Program-made: the position numbers and the translations under genes
The notes under the pieces: generated by a model
The model's database searches: none
What the model was told of the DNA's origin: nothing
What the model saw: only the letters and a program-made list of their open reading frames with translations
NCBI GenBank assembly: GCA_004154925.1
Contig: QJNS01000126.1
Location: 1-64,000, forward strand
DNA: 64,000 nucleotides
Source of the DNA: Monosporascus cannonballus
Taxonomy: Eukaryota; Ascomycota; Sordariomycetes; Xylariales
Reading direction: 5' to 3'
Shown here: positions 33,710-44,843 of the stretch, one piece after another
Layout of the letters: each line of letters opens with the position of its first letter
How positions within the stretch are numbered: the first letter of the stretch is position 1

Positions 33710-35221
33710 TCAGAGCTTGCTCTTGGTCCAGGTGTTACCGCTCTCATCCTTGTACGTAGCAAGTGCATTGCGCTTGCTGTCGGCCCCGTGGCCGACCTCG
33801 ACGGGTGCGTCGAAGACCGTGGCCTCGCTCTTCTCCTTGCGCTGCTCCGCGGGGACGTACTCCCTCTCGCCCTCGCCGGCGTACAGCTGCCTCGGCCGCC
33901 AGATCTTGACGCCGCCGGGGCTCAGCATCTGCTGGCGCCAGTGGGCCAGCCAGCCGACGCAGCGTGGGACGGCGAACAGCACGGGGTAGAAGTCGAGCGG
34001 GAAGCCCATGGCCTGGTAGATGAGGCCCGAGTAGAAGTCGACGTTGGGGTAGAGGCTGCGCTTGCGCATGAACTCGCTCTTGCCGGCGTACTCGGCCAGC
34101 GCCAGCGCCGTGTCGAGGAGCTTGTTGCGGCCCGTGACCGCGAAGACCTCCTCGGCGAGCGCGCGGATCGCCGTGGAGCGCGGGTCGACGTTCTTGTACA
34201 CGCGGTGGCCGAAGCCGACGAGCACGCGCTCCCGCTTCTCGACCTTCTCCATGAATGCCGGGACGTTCTCGGGCGACCCGATCTCGATGAGCATGCGGAT
34301 CGCGCTCTCGGAAGCGCCGCCGTGCGAAGGGCCGTACAGTGCGGCGCAGCCGGCTGCGATCACACTGTAGGGGTCCACCAGGGAACTCCCGACCTGCAGG
34401 ACAGTGGCCGTGGAGCAGTTGACCTCGTGGTCGGCATGGATGATGAAGAGGGCGTCAAGGGCCTTCTCCAGAACGGGGTGAGGCTGATACTGGTGGCCGG
34501 ACAAGTTGTCAAGCAAGTACAAAAAGTTGCCGGTATAAGAGAGCCCTTGAGCCGGCCGGTTAAATGGTCGGCCTTGGCGCATCCGATATGATGCGGCTGC
34601 TAGGGTCGGCGCTTTTCCGATGATCCGGAAGATCTGCTTGTCAAGTACCTCAAGCGACTCTCTGTTGCCGGTGGCGGCGTTCGAGTAAAGCTTCTGGCCC
34701 CTCAGGGAGGGATTGGCCTCAGGAGCGAATGCGCCCATTGTTGAGAATGCCGCAGTCAACATGGACATGGGATGAGAGTCGTACCGGAACGACTTGAACA
34801 TGCCCTCAATGTCACTGTGGATGAAGGTATGATGCATGATCTCCTCATGCCACGTGCTGTACTGCGACTTTGTCGGAAGCTCGCCATAGATGAGCAGGAA
34901 GGCAGTCTCTAGGAAATTGCTCTTCTTGACCAGCTCCTGGATGGGGTAGCCGCGGTACCTCAGTATGCCATCCTGACCGTTGATGTACGTGATCTTGCTT
35001 TGCACGACAGCGGTGTTCATGTAGGCGGGATCAAAGACCCGCAGACCCTGTCCCGTCTCATCCTCCTCACGATCAGTATCCGGGTGCCGCTGCGCCTTGA
35101 TCTTTTTGATATCCGTCGCTAGGACAGAGTTATTCTTGATGGGGATCTCATAGACTTTGTTTGTCCTATTATCCACCACGGTTAGGGACTGCTTGGCGGC
35201 ACTTTTTGAGATGATCACCAT
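33710..35221 (-). CDS. Citrate synthase, peroxisomal (PTS1)
   Basis: Condenses acetyl-CoA and oxaloacetate to citrate and CoA. The C terminus is SKL, a perfect PTS1, so the enzyme should act in peroxisomes or glyoxysomes, feeding the glyoxylate cycle during growth on fatty acids or C2 compounds. From the ATG at 35221 the product is 503 residues. Catalytic residues in that numbering are His300 (GPSHGGASE), His339 (GFGHRVYKNVDPR) and Asp395 (YPNVDF); HADHE at 262-266 lies nearby. There is no mitochondrial presequence. The ATG follows a good acceptor (TTGCAG|G ATG), so the N terminus may really lie in an upstream exon. A candidate ATG at 35407 (MSQHGDTSPNGVTET, then a GTTTGT donor at 35361) does not join in frame with that acceptor. 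Confidence 0.92.
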   Translation of the reverse strand: MVIISKSAAKQSLTVVDNRTNKVYEIPIKNNSVLATDIKKIKAQRHPDTDREEDETGQGLRVFDPAYMNTAVVQSKITYINGQDGILRYRGYPIQELVKKSNFLETAFLLIYGELPTKSQYSTWHEEIMHHTFIHSDIEGMFKSFRYDSHPMSMLTAAFSTMGAFAPEANPSLRGQKLYSNAATGNRESLEVLDKQIFRIIGKAPTLAAASYRMRQGRPFNRPAQGLSYTGNFLYLLDNLSGHQYQPHPVLEKALDALFIIHADHEVNCSTATVLQVGSSLVDPYSVIAAGCAALYGPSHGGASESAIRMLIEIGSPENVPAFMEKVEKRERVLVGFGHRVYKNVDPRSTAIRALAEEVFAVTGRNKLLDTALALAEYAGKSEFMRKRSLYPNVDFYSGLIYQAMGFPLDFYPVLFAVPRCVGWLAHWRQQMLSPGGVKIWRPRQLYAGEGEREYVPAEQRKEKSEATVFDAPVEVGHGADSKRNALATYKDESGNTWTKSKL

Positions 35222-35810
35222 CCTGCAATTGTAGAAACGAGTCACGCTAGTAGTATACAATCAGGAGAGAATAAGGTGCTATATTCGGGATAGCTGCAGG
35301 GAAGAAGTCAAGGAACGAGGAAGCAATGGGTGCAGATGATGACTTAATATCATGGACAAACCTGTTTCCGTAACTCCGTTGGGAGAAGTGTCGCCGTGTT
35401 GAGACATGGGATTGGGTGGAACCCGTACCTCGGCATTCCCAAAATCATACACTAACTATTCTCGGCAATATTGTCTTTTGAGCACAGCCCAGTTTAGCAA
35501 GCCACGGGAATGTTGCCTGCTTGCAGCTCGGCTCGTGACAGACGACAAGACTTACGGCTTATTCAACAGCATGTCCATAAATATGGTTGTCAATGTTGCG
35601 CGAAGAGATGTATAATTAGACATTACATGAACTAACTACCTGAGCTTCGCCGGCTATGAGACTTATCCTCAATGTAGAGAAAAGAGCTAGGTTTCCAGAC
35701 TCTTGCATAGATTAGCCTCTGTGCGAAGCCTTGAGAACACGGACACGAATCCATAGCCATTCGCTACAAGATCCGAGGAAGATTAACTTTCCCCTGAAGC
35801 ATGGCCATCG
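35222..35810. promoter_or_regulatory. Citrate synthase upstream / methyltransferase 3' spacer
   Basis: This holds the citrate synthase 5' region, with a probable 5' intron ending at the TTGCAG beside the start codon and an upstream ATG at 35407. The far end is the 3' flank of the methyltransferase gene. No other gene was seen. Confidence 0.5.
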
Positions 35811-36845
35811 TTACCCCGATCTTAGGAGTCGAAAGGCGAGAAGCGCAGGCAGCTGAGTGAAATTGGAATGAGATTCCACTCTCTCAGGGACTCTATCGGC
35901 CTCCGTAAATGCAGGTTCCTCGATCGCATCCATGACCAGGCCAGCCCTAAAGAACACGGAAAAGAGTTCATGCAATGGCCGATGGAAGTAGACCTATAAG
36001 CACATTAGAGTATTCGAGCGAGCTGGGGAAACGGATTCTTCACCTGCGGAGCTGGCGATCCGTATAATGCGACACCTCTTGTAGGCGGAACATCCAAGTA
36101 CTTCCGTATCATCTTCCCCCTGACAACCACAGACTCCCTAGTCGCGGCGTCGTCGGTGATCTTTATGTTCCGCGTCGCTCCCGACGTCCAGAAAACGGGA
36201 TGGAGGAGGGTCGCCACGAACCTGTGCAGAAGCCATTATGAGTCTAACCCCTGGGACACGAGACAGTCCCCATCCGTTCAAGCACGCTACAGGGAAGGTC
36301 GGGAAAGACCACGTACTCACACCCCGTCTTTCTTCAGAAGCCTCGGAAGGGATTCGGCCATTGGCTCAAGCGTAGCAATGTCCATGATAGCCATGTTAAT
36401 CAAAATGATATCAAAGCCGCCGGCCTTGGGTTAGAAACTGTTAACCCAGCGACCAATATTTGATACCAGCAGGCCAACTTACCACCACCGGATCGCGCTC
36501 GAGAGCCTCAAACGCCGCAATATCGGTCACGTCAAGTTGACGATAGGATATGCTATCACCAAATACAGCGGAATGGCGCAGCTTTGCGCGCCCCAGCATC
36601 TTCTCGCTTCCGTCCGTAGCCAGGACAGATGCGCCCTCGCTTGCAAGCCACCGAGCCGCGAGTCCGTTCCCAGTTGCCAGATCCAAAGCTTTGCTCCCCG
36701 CCTTGACCTGGATCATGCGCTTAAGCGTCGGCAGCTGGAGGGCTTTCCAGTACTTGTTGCCTTGTTCTCCGACTCCGTTGTCCCAGAATTCTGCATTAGC
36801 ATCCCAGGACTCGATCGACTCCTGGTGGAAACTTAGGGCAGACAT
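35811..36845 (-). CDS. SAM-dependent methyltransferase, class I
   Basis: A Rossmann-fold methyltransferase whose substrate is unknown. Four exons fit exactly: 36845-36483, 36424-36321, 36221-36044 and 35993-35811. The introns are 58, 99 and 50 bases (donors GTAAGT, GTGAGT, GTGAAG; acceptors AAG, CAG, TAG) with phases 0, 2 and 0, giving 275 residues. Motif I is ALDLATGNG (53-61). The later acidic residue is in the ATDGSEKM segment, and motif IV-like INMAIMDIATLEPM lies in exon 2. Exon 3 has the family string FVATLLHPVFWTSGA and exon 4 continues HRPLHELFSVFFRAG before a short tail. This arrangement is common in fungal ubiquinone/menaquinone-type methyltransferase paralogues. No partner enzyme is adjacent. 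The second AAG acceptor (36425) is less usual than CAG or TAG. Confidence 0.85.
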
Positions 36846-37567
36846 GACGAAGTCAGGATCTAGGTCCAGATTCTCTCTAGCAGGATGGAAGTAAATCTCT
36901 GGATCGAGAGTAGAACTCGACGTAAATATAGTGCTCCAATGGCTTGAAGGTGGCCCTTATACGAGACACAAGGATGTGCATGTTGTGACTCAGGCCGATG
37001 CAAGCCAAGTAAGTGACTACATGTCAAGCGGTGCCAATATGTAGACTTCGCTCATTGCGAGTAATTTTATGAACCAAGGCCCGTTGAAGAGGCTCAATGC
37101 CAATATGAAACCAGAGGCTGTTCCTTTACTTACCTAGTAAAGGTAAAGATTTGTCGTGATAACAGTGCTTGAATACATAAGTACGTAGGGATTAGACAAC
37201 CACAGGAACAACATAACATCGGTACTACCTAGCTTTCGGTGGAGAGGGGGCCGGCGGAGCGCTCGCCAGAGCTAAGTACTGTAGCGCTGCGCTCCAGGGC
37301 TCCTCCGGGGGGGATCGTGCATTAGTCGTGACCCCACACGTTCGGCGGTCGGATCCTGTGGCTCCCCCACCTTGAGCCGCTAAGCATCGTTATCAGAATA
37401 ATTTTTTCTACTTCTGCTGTCAACATCCCCATTTATACACCTACCAGGAATTGGAAGCGCAATCGAGTGCAACCATTGCAACGGTAATACCTGCAGCAGT
37501 CGGCAACAATACGAACCCGTTCCAATACTCACTGTATTCGGTGGGCGCCTGAGCCTCACGGTTAAGA
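36846..37567. promoter_or_regulatory. Divergent promoter, methyltransferase / SPB4
   Basis: A 720-base divergent spacer. Positions 37230-37375 are GC-rich, with an imperfect inverted repeat (GGAGCGC at 37256 against GCGCTCC at 37290) and C/G runs, within 350 bases of the SPB4 start. It plausibly includes SPB4 promoter elements, though no specific factor site was recognised. Confidence 0.4.
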
Positions 37568-39757
37568 ATGGCAGTAGACGGGAAGGCCCCGAAGAAAGAG
37601 TCACGGGCGTGGTCTGCCCTCACGCCTCCATTAGCCGACTTCATATTGGAGGCCGTATCGGCGATGGGCTTTGCTAAACCGACACCGGTCCAAGCGCATG
37701 TGATTCCCTTGTTTAGTTCACATAAAGACGTTGTAGTCGAGGTACGTAGAGTCATTCCCCCTATTTGAAATCCTCGATCTGCTCAGTAGCCAAGAGGACT
37801 CTCGGCGGTCGTTGCTGCGCAATCACAATGACGCTGTTGTCGAGTTGGCCGAAGTGTGTATCATCAAGATCCTCGATTATTCGCAGGCGGTATCTCGGGA
37901 AGGCTAACCGTATATAGGCGGTTACGGGGAGCGGGAAGACTCTTGCGTTCGCCATTCCGGTTCTGCAGAAGATACTCAGGTTAGACGAGCCTACGAAGCG
38001 AAATCATATAGCCGCCATTATAGTCTCTCCCACCCGCGAATTGGCGACGCAAATACATTCCGTAAGGCTTTACGGCCCCTTCGTCCTAGAACCCATTCCC
38101 CTGTGTCGACGTCTATGAAGGTGACTAACTCCGGATGTCGCAGGTAATCCTCTCGCTCCTTGCATTCCACCCTACCTCTGCCGAACTCCTTCCATATCTG
38201 TCTGGGGAAGAGAAGCGGCCGGCAACGAGTAGCCCTGCTATTATCCCCCAGCTCTTAATAGGTGGCTCTACAGGGACGACGGCACACGACCTGAGCTTCT
38301 TCTTGAAGCATAGCCCTAATCTCATCATCTCCACGCCCGGTCGCCTTGTTGAACTACTCTCGTCGCCGCATGTCCGCTGCACGCAGTCCACCTTCGAAGC
38401 CCTCGTTCTGGACGAGGCGGACCGTCTTCTCGATCTGGGCTTCAAGCAGGATCTCTCGACTATAATATCTCGTCTGCCGAAACAGCGGAGAACAGGGCTC
38501 TTCAGCGCTAGTATGAGCGAAGCCGTGGAGGGTATTATTCGAGTGGGTCTGCGGAACCCCGTCAAAGTCGCCGTTAAAGTAAAGAACTTGAAGACAGGCG
38601 GTATAATAGAAGAGAGGACGATACCGGCAAGTCTGCGGATGACTTACATGATCGCACCGGCAAGCCACAAATTACCGTCTCTGGTGCAGTTACTGGAGAA
38701 GTTAGATCCGAGGCCACAAAAGAGCATTGTCTTTCTATCTACCTGCGCTGCCGTCGATTATTTCTCCAGTGTTTTGCCCGAACTCCTCCCAGAAGGATTC
38801 ACGCTCGTGCCTTTGCATGGAAAACACGATGGCAAGGTACGGGAAAAGAATTTCGAGAGATTCATGAAATCCATACAGCCTACAGTTCTCCTTACCACCG
38901 ACGTGGCAGCTAGAGGATTGGACTTCCCGCAAGTCGACCTTGTCGCCCAGATTGACCCACCCTCGGACCCCAAGAATTTCAAGCATAGGGCCGGGCGAGC
39001 TGGCCGTGCTGGCCGAAGAGGGCTGTCGGTCGTTTTTCTCCAACCGGGGAAGGAAGAGGACTACGTGACGTTTATGGATATCCGAAAGACGCCCATTGCT
39101 CCATTGGCGCACCCTGAGGCCAAAGTCAGCGACAGCGAAGCCGAAGGGACGACGCGCAAGATCCGCGAAATAGTCAAGAAGGACCGGGCGCTGCACGACA
39201 GGGCCCAGAAGGCCTTCGTTAGCTGGGTCCGCTCGTATTCCAAGCACATCGCCTCCTCGATCTTCTCGGTCAAGGACCTCGACTGGGTCGACCTGGGCCA
39301 CGCATGGGGCCTCCTCAGGCTACCCAAGATGCCCGAGACGAAGTCGCTAAACCTCGACCGGAGTCTAGGGGTGCAGATGGACTGGGACACGTACGCGTAC
39401 GCGCAGAAAGACCGCGAGAGGCAGCGGCTGGCGGCTCTACAGTCAAACGACGCCGAGAAGGGCGCCCCCGAGACGGCAGAGGAGCAGCGCGCGAAGCGGA
39501 AGCGCAACGCCGAGGCCTGGAGCGGCAAGCACGAGCAGGAGGAGACGCGGGCGGCGCGGCGCGAGAAACGGCGCAAGAAGCGCGAGGCGGAGCGCAGCGG
39601 CAAGATGACGGACGAGGAGCGCGCCCGGGAGGCCCAGCTCCAGTGCATGCTCGAGGAGATCCGGCGCAAGAACCGCGAAAAGTACGCCAAGGAGCGGCAG
39701 CTTGAGGGGGAGAGCAAGAGCGGTGGTGGTGACGATGAGTTTGAGGGGTTCGATTAG
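37568..39757 (+). CDS. SPB4: DEAD-box rRNA helicase Spb4
   Basis: A nucleolar ATP-dependent RNA helicase needed for 60S subunit (25S rRNA) maturation. Three exons, 37568-37741, 37918-38061 and 38144-39757, with introns of 176 and 82 bases (GTACGT and GTAAGG donors, GCTAACC and ACTAACT branch sites), both phase 0, give 643 residues, the normal length for the family. The Q-motif region ([23 protein letters not shown]) is in exon 1. Walker A TGSGKT (61-66) and PTREL (96-100) are in exon 2. Exon 3 carries STPGR, DEAD (196-199), SAS (227-229) and [11 protein letters not shown]. The C terminus has the long Lys/Arg/Glu helix (about 545-630) typical of Spb4. The Walker A sequence is visible only after splicing, since intron 1 separates it from the Q motif. 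Confidence 0.93.
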
Positions 39758-40517
39758 AGAGACTCGGACGTGGGACTAGTGGACTGCGGACGGGATTATG
39801 GATGTATGGATGTATGGAGAGTGATACCCGATAAATGATAAGGAGAGAGCCACACATTGGCCGAACATGGGTTCCAGAGTGTCGAATCAGACGCACGTCG
39901 GTGCTGTAGGGAGGTGACATAACGCGTACGATCCCACCCGCGCGAGGTTCAGTATACGGCCTTGGGGCCTTTCCTTAAGGCCGATAGCTTTGCTCAGTTG
40001 ACGCTTCATTTACAAACGAAACGGGGTCGCGTTTTAGGCAGGTGTTTCTGTGCATGAAGCTGAGACCGAGACGCCCCTATTATGCATATTATCATTAAAC
40101 TACTCGGGCGATAACTACCTAAAGCCGAAGGAAACGCAAAAGCGCGCCGAAAACAAGATATAGGTTCCTCAATCCTCAAAGCGAGAGATAATGGGTATCC
40201 ATGTTGGGTATCCGTGGTGGGTATCAGAAAAAAAACAACAAAACAGAAAGGAAACCATCATCATCCGTGGCCACCCACAAGCATCAATGCCATGGGAATC
40301 GTCTCTCCTCCCCCAAAACCCTGTTACCGGACATGACCTTCGTCAACTTGTGGGCATCTTCGTCTCTCCATATTTCTTTTGATCCATTTTCGTCATGATT
40401 TCTTCTCGTCGCGGTTCACTTATCATACGGGGGGTCGTCATGTGTTCGGGCCACGCCGGTCGCTCGCAGCGGAGGCGGTGGTTGAGAACGGGCAAATCGA
40501 CCCCGGCCGCTTGCCGC
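39758..40517. other. Convergent spacer with GGGTATC repeats
   Basis: The 3' flanks of SPB4 and of the stomatin-family gene. The word GGGTATC recurs at about 40193, 40206 and 40219 as a short imperfect tandem repeat. No gene was recognised. Confidence 0.5.
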
Positions 40518-41591
40518 CTAGATATTCTCCACGATGTGGGATTTCATGGCCTGGTTGAACCCCGTGTCGTGGCCGCGGCCGAAGTCGTGAGCCTCGTCCT
40601 CGCCGTACTTCTTGGCGGCGGCGTCGGCGAGGGAGGCGTTGAACGACGAGGAGCCGGGCATGGTCTGGTTGGCGGCGGGCAGGAAGATAACCTTGCTGTT
40701 GGCCGACTTGGCCATGGCCTGCATGGCCTCGAGGTAGCGGATCTGCATGGCGGGGGCAGAGGACAGAATGTCGGCGGCCTGGCGCATGAGCTTGGCGCTC
40801 TCGACCTCGGCCTTGGCGGCGATGATCTTGCTCTCGCCGATGCGCTTGCTCTGGGCCGCCATCGACAACGAGCCCTGGAGCTCCTGGCTGAAGACGATAT
40901 CCTTGATCAGCATGCTCTCGACCTGCACGCCCCAGCCCGTGGCGACGTCCTCGATGATCTCGCCGATGCTCTGGGCGATCTCCTCGCGGCGCTCAATGAC
41001 ATCCTGCAGGACCCGGGCGCCGACGACGTGCCGGAGCGTGGTCTGCGTCCGCTCGACCAGGGCCTGGCGCACGTTGGCGATGCCGAAGGCGGCCTTGTGC
41101 GGCGACGTGATGTGGTAGTAGATGACCGACGTCAGCTCCACCGTCACGTTGTCCTTGGTCATGCAGACCTGCTTCGGCACCTCGACGATCTGGATCTTGA
41201 CGTCGACCTGGATGAGGCGCTCGCTGAGGGGGTTGATCTTGACCAGGCCGGGGTCGACGGCCTTGTAGAACTTCCCGAACTTGGACACCAGTCCGACGTT
41301 ACCCTGGGACACCTGCTTGTACGGGTTCGGGCAGCACACCACGCAGGGGATGGCGCCGAGCGTGCCCATGCAGGCGCCTAGGGTGTTGATCATCATGCCG
41401 TACCAGCCCTTAGCGTCCGCGTCGGTGTCGACGATGGACGCGTAGCTCTGTTGCAGGTCCTCCTGGCGGGGCCGCTCGACGACCATGTTGCCCTGCGATC
41501 GGAACCCCACGGCTGGCTGTTCGCCGCCGTTAACATTGCCTGGGCCCTTGCCCTTGCTGGTGCCGAGGGTGCTGGTCGTCTGAGAGTCCAT
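40518..41591 (-). CDS. Stomatin-family SPFH (Band 7) protein
   Basis: A membrane-associated scaffold of the SPFH superfamily, expected in plasma or internal membrane microdomains. A single exon gives 357 residues. Residues 1-60 are polar and disordered. Residues 62-90 form a hydrophobic hairpin with Cys74, Cys83, Cys86 and Cys87, likely palmitoylation sites that anchor the protein from the cytosolic side. The SPFH core follows (QVSQGNVGLVSKFGKFYKAV at about 93-112, VDVKIQIVEVPKQVCMTKDN, then the ALVERTQTTLRHVVGARVLQ helix). The coiled-coil and oligomerisation region contains IGESKIIAAKAEVESAKLMR. The tail ends SHIVENI. It fits stomatin rather than prohibitin, because the hairpin and the proline-containing IPCVVCCPNPY segment precede the SPFH domain. 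Confidence 0.9.
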   Translation of the reverse strand: MDSQTTSTLGTSKGKGPGNVNGGEQPAVGFRSQGNMVVERPRQEDLQQSYASIVDTDADAKGWYGMMINTLGACMGTLGAIPCVVCCPNPYKQVSQGNVGLVSKFGKFYKAVDPGLVKINPLSERLIQVDVKIQIVEVPKQVCMTKDNVTVELTSVIYYHITSPHKAAFGIANVRQALVERTQTTLRHVVGARVLQDVIERREEIAQSIGEIIEDVATGWGVQVESMLIKDIVFSQELQGSLSMAAQSKRIGESKIIAAKAEVESAKLMRQAADILSSAPAMQIRYLEAMQAMAKSANSKVIFLPAANQTMPGSSSFNASLADAAAKKYGEDEAHDFGRGHDTGFNQAMKSHIVENI

Positions 41592-44500
41592 GTTGTTGCG
41601 TGTTAAAATAGGGAGATGATGTGATGATATATAGCGCAGGTAGGTAGTTTGTTAAGGTAAACTTAATCGGATTCCAACTGCCCTAACCTATTCTCTGGAC
41701 TTGGTAAAGGAGCGCGATGGAGGTAGTAATGTCCTGTTGGTGAAAGAGCGGGAGAGGATGAGGTGATTCAAACGAGTTAAGTATCAGACATGTGGGGAGA
41801 TATCCATGGATGTTGCTACCTAACTAGCACTGGTCGGCAAAAGCACAGCCCCGAGCACTTTTACATATGTCGGCACCGATATCAAGGTAATTGCTCCTTT
41901 AAGTTAGCGCTACCCACAACTCAAGTACTGTATGAGCAGTACTAGAGACTTTGCGAGCCGGAGAACCCCCAGAGGCGAAGAGGGTTCGGGCACCTCTACA
42001 GGAGAGCTCCAGCAGCTGTAGAACGAACCCAGCCGGCCTGCACAGGTAGGACCTAGTACCTACCTTGGCGTATGGAGTCGCCCTCGTGCTGGTACCCTAG
42101 CTAGCATTGTCGTGCGGGGTTTCGTTCAGACCCACCAGTCCTAGCCAAACCATACTTGGTTTAGGGTGTAAGGCAGTTTTGGGGATTGTGACAAATCTTA
42201 GACCGGGTCCACCAAACGGCTTGCTTGTGTCGCAGATTGTTCAACACCCAGGATCCCTGCACAGAATATCCAACAAAGGCGATTTCCTACCTGTCTCAAG
42301 ACTGCCTATAGATATCTGTTTGCATGTCTGTATGAGAATATTCGATATTGAAATTTTCTCTGAGAAATTTGCCGCATTCCGTCAAACTTCCTTCGAAATA
42401 GATACAGCGCACATTTGGTGTTTCTTGGGAAGACGATGTTGATGCATGCATGTGACGTCTTGTGTGTCAGCACGATCGCGGCGGTGCACTCCTCGGCACA
42501 CCTGTTTGAAGGAATCTTGCGAGATTGACATATTGTCAGATCAACGATTCCATTCGCTGTACGATCTACACGATCAGTCTCCAAGGGATACGTGCTCGGA
42601 ATGCTGCTGTCGTAGGACTCGGGTAAGACGGTAACTCATTCCATACAACTGAGGTGTGCCGATGACCCTTTTTGGAGGGCTGAGAGTGCATCCCATAGGC
42701 TTGGATTGATGCACAGCCTAGAACTATACCCAAGGGACCTTTAATGCGGGTAATACGGGAGACAAGTACCCTAACTGTTACCGAGCTAATTAAATCAACC
42801 ACCTCATTAAAGCCCAGTGTGGTGCGTGCTTCGTCGCATCCGTCGTATATTCAACCTCGCCTCCTATGAATATCAACTGCCTATGCCAGCACCTCCAAAG
42901 CAATTGGTGCATCGGATTCGTTTGCAATCAGCACTCATCGGGGCTGTGGGTTAGTGCTAGCCGAGGCTTCTACTCTTGGTGACCGCTGCGTTTACCGTAA
43001 CTTCCCATTGGCAGACTTTTGCGCCACTAGTAACCACAAATCATGTGTAATCCAGCCATTATATTTATGCAACGCCCGATTACTATATGAAATAAGCCAT
43101 AATGCAACATCGGAGAAAACTACATATGTCGTCCATAGCCGACTAACAACCGTCTCGCCTCATCCTTCCGACATCGACATGATAACTAGGTGAAATGAGG
43201 ACGATCGTTCCATAGTTACCCCATATCGAACGAGGCTTTGCAGGTCAAGTGACGGCCTGGACTTTTGCTAGCCAAGCAACGGTCTCCGTCGAGGCGGAGG
43301 TCTCTTCCTACGGCTACGTAGGCATTTAGCCTTGCGTAGAACGGTTCCAGAAATTTACCAGGTTGGGCAGAGGCATGCATGGATTCGACTGATAATCCAT
43401 TAAAGATCAGTATGGTCGACCAACACCTCCTTCCTGAAGCAGAGACGACTCAGCCTACCACCCCTCGGCAGCCCGAGTCACAGGCTGATTTCCACTCTAC
43501 CCTCCCGTTCCTGTGAGATTTAAGACCTGATAGTGTCCCGCCGTGGTGTGGGGCCTCACATTTTTTCAGGTTTGACAGTTCCTTTCCTGGGACATGCGAG
43601 CCCCTATCTTCTTTATCGACCGAATGTGTCAATTATAGGGCCAAATCTCATCACGCCTTCCGCTCCGGGATCCCCCTGCCTAACAGCCTACTCACTTTGT
43701 ATAATTTGTTTTCTTATTGTTGGCTATGGCCCTAAATAGCCTCGTCCTTTACAGCCACTTACAGCTCAGCCTTGCCGGTAGGCAGTCTTTCAGTCCTGTC
43801 GGTACCGAATGACACTTGTTATGGCTTCCCTCGGCTAGGGTGGGGCCAGACTATCAACCGTAGTGCATGGTTTCGGTCCAGCTGGTCTTACAGGTAAGTC
43901 GGATACTGCAGAGAGAATTAAATAAAGGAGGTGCCATCAGCCAGGATCATAGCGAAGTCAGCCGTCTACCCGGCCTAGCAGCCGTGCTCTATCAACAGGC
44001 CATGGCCCAATTTTGCTTAGCGAAGCAGAGCACTCGGTCAGTTAGTTATGTTCGTCTAGTACACCACTCTCCTCCTGAGTACAGACATCTTTCGATAGCG
44101 GCACGTCTCCAAATTACATGAAGCATTTGAAGACCGTCCGCCGCTGCTTCGTATATCTAAACTGCGGGTTTGGCTAGGTCTTGACCCACTTGGTGCAGTA
44201 TAGTCTGCATAACTAACCAATGATTTGTCATTATATAGGCACGCGACTTTGTGCCATTTCATTTTATTCTGCATATTCATATACACACACAACTGCCCGG
44301 ACAACAAGCAGCCCCTTGGCTTTGTATGCCCATAAACCAGGGAGTTCAGGTAACCGTAAATCTTTAGAACATTTGAAACGAATTCCACACCAGTCGGAGA
44401 TTGACTGCCTCTCAGTTTGAGGTTTCTCAACCCTCTCAGTGATGAGCTGCACCTCACGTAGGTAAGTACCTATGCCGTCCAAGGTGGATGACGCTTCCAT

Positions 44501-44843
44501 ATCGTCACTCTCACCTACCCTGCTTAATTATTTACGGCACTTGATTGGGTGGTATTATACTTCGACAGCGGCGAAACTCCAAGCTGCGATCATGATTGGG
44601 TATGTCCACGGCTGTAGATGCAGGTATTCATCCAGGTACGACTGTTTGGTTGCGGTGACGTCGCAGATATTGGTCATGACAGCATTAACCATATATCAAC
44701 CTCGAAGACAAACATGGTACTTTCAGAGCACATGCTCCCGGATAATATACCCACCCTCTAGAAACCAAACTTCCTCCTTCACACCACGCAATCCCCTTGT
44801 TGAAAGCAGTAGCCATTGCCAATAGAAGTGGCCTCTTCACGCC
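41592..44843. other. 3.2 kb gene-poor interval
   Basis: The 5' flanks of the stomatin gene and of the FAD-Rieske gene are at the two ends. A small palindrome (AGTACTGTATGAGCAGTACT) lies at about 41924-41943. No frame longer than 135 residues was found and none resembles a family. Confidence 0.45.

Noticed and set aside
33653..34591. 312-residue plus-strand open frame
   Set aside because: A shadow of the citrate synthase gene on the opposite strand.
37761..37955. 64-residue minus-strand frame inside SPB4 intron 1
   Set aside because: It overlaps exon 2 of SPB4 antisense and has no independent support.
40395..41381. 328-residue plus-strand open frame
   Set aside because: It is antisense to the stomatin-family gene, arising from its GC-rich third positions. 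Composition is Leu/Gly/Asp/His repeats without domain sense.
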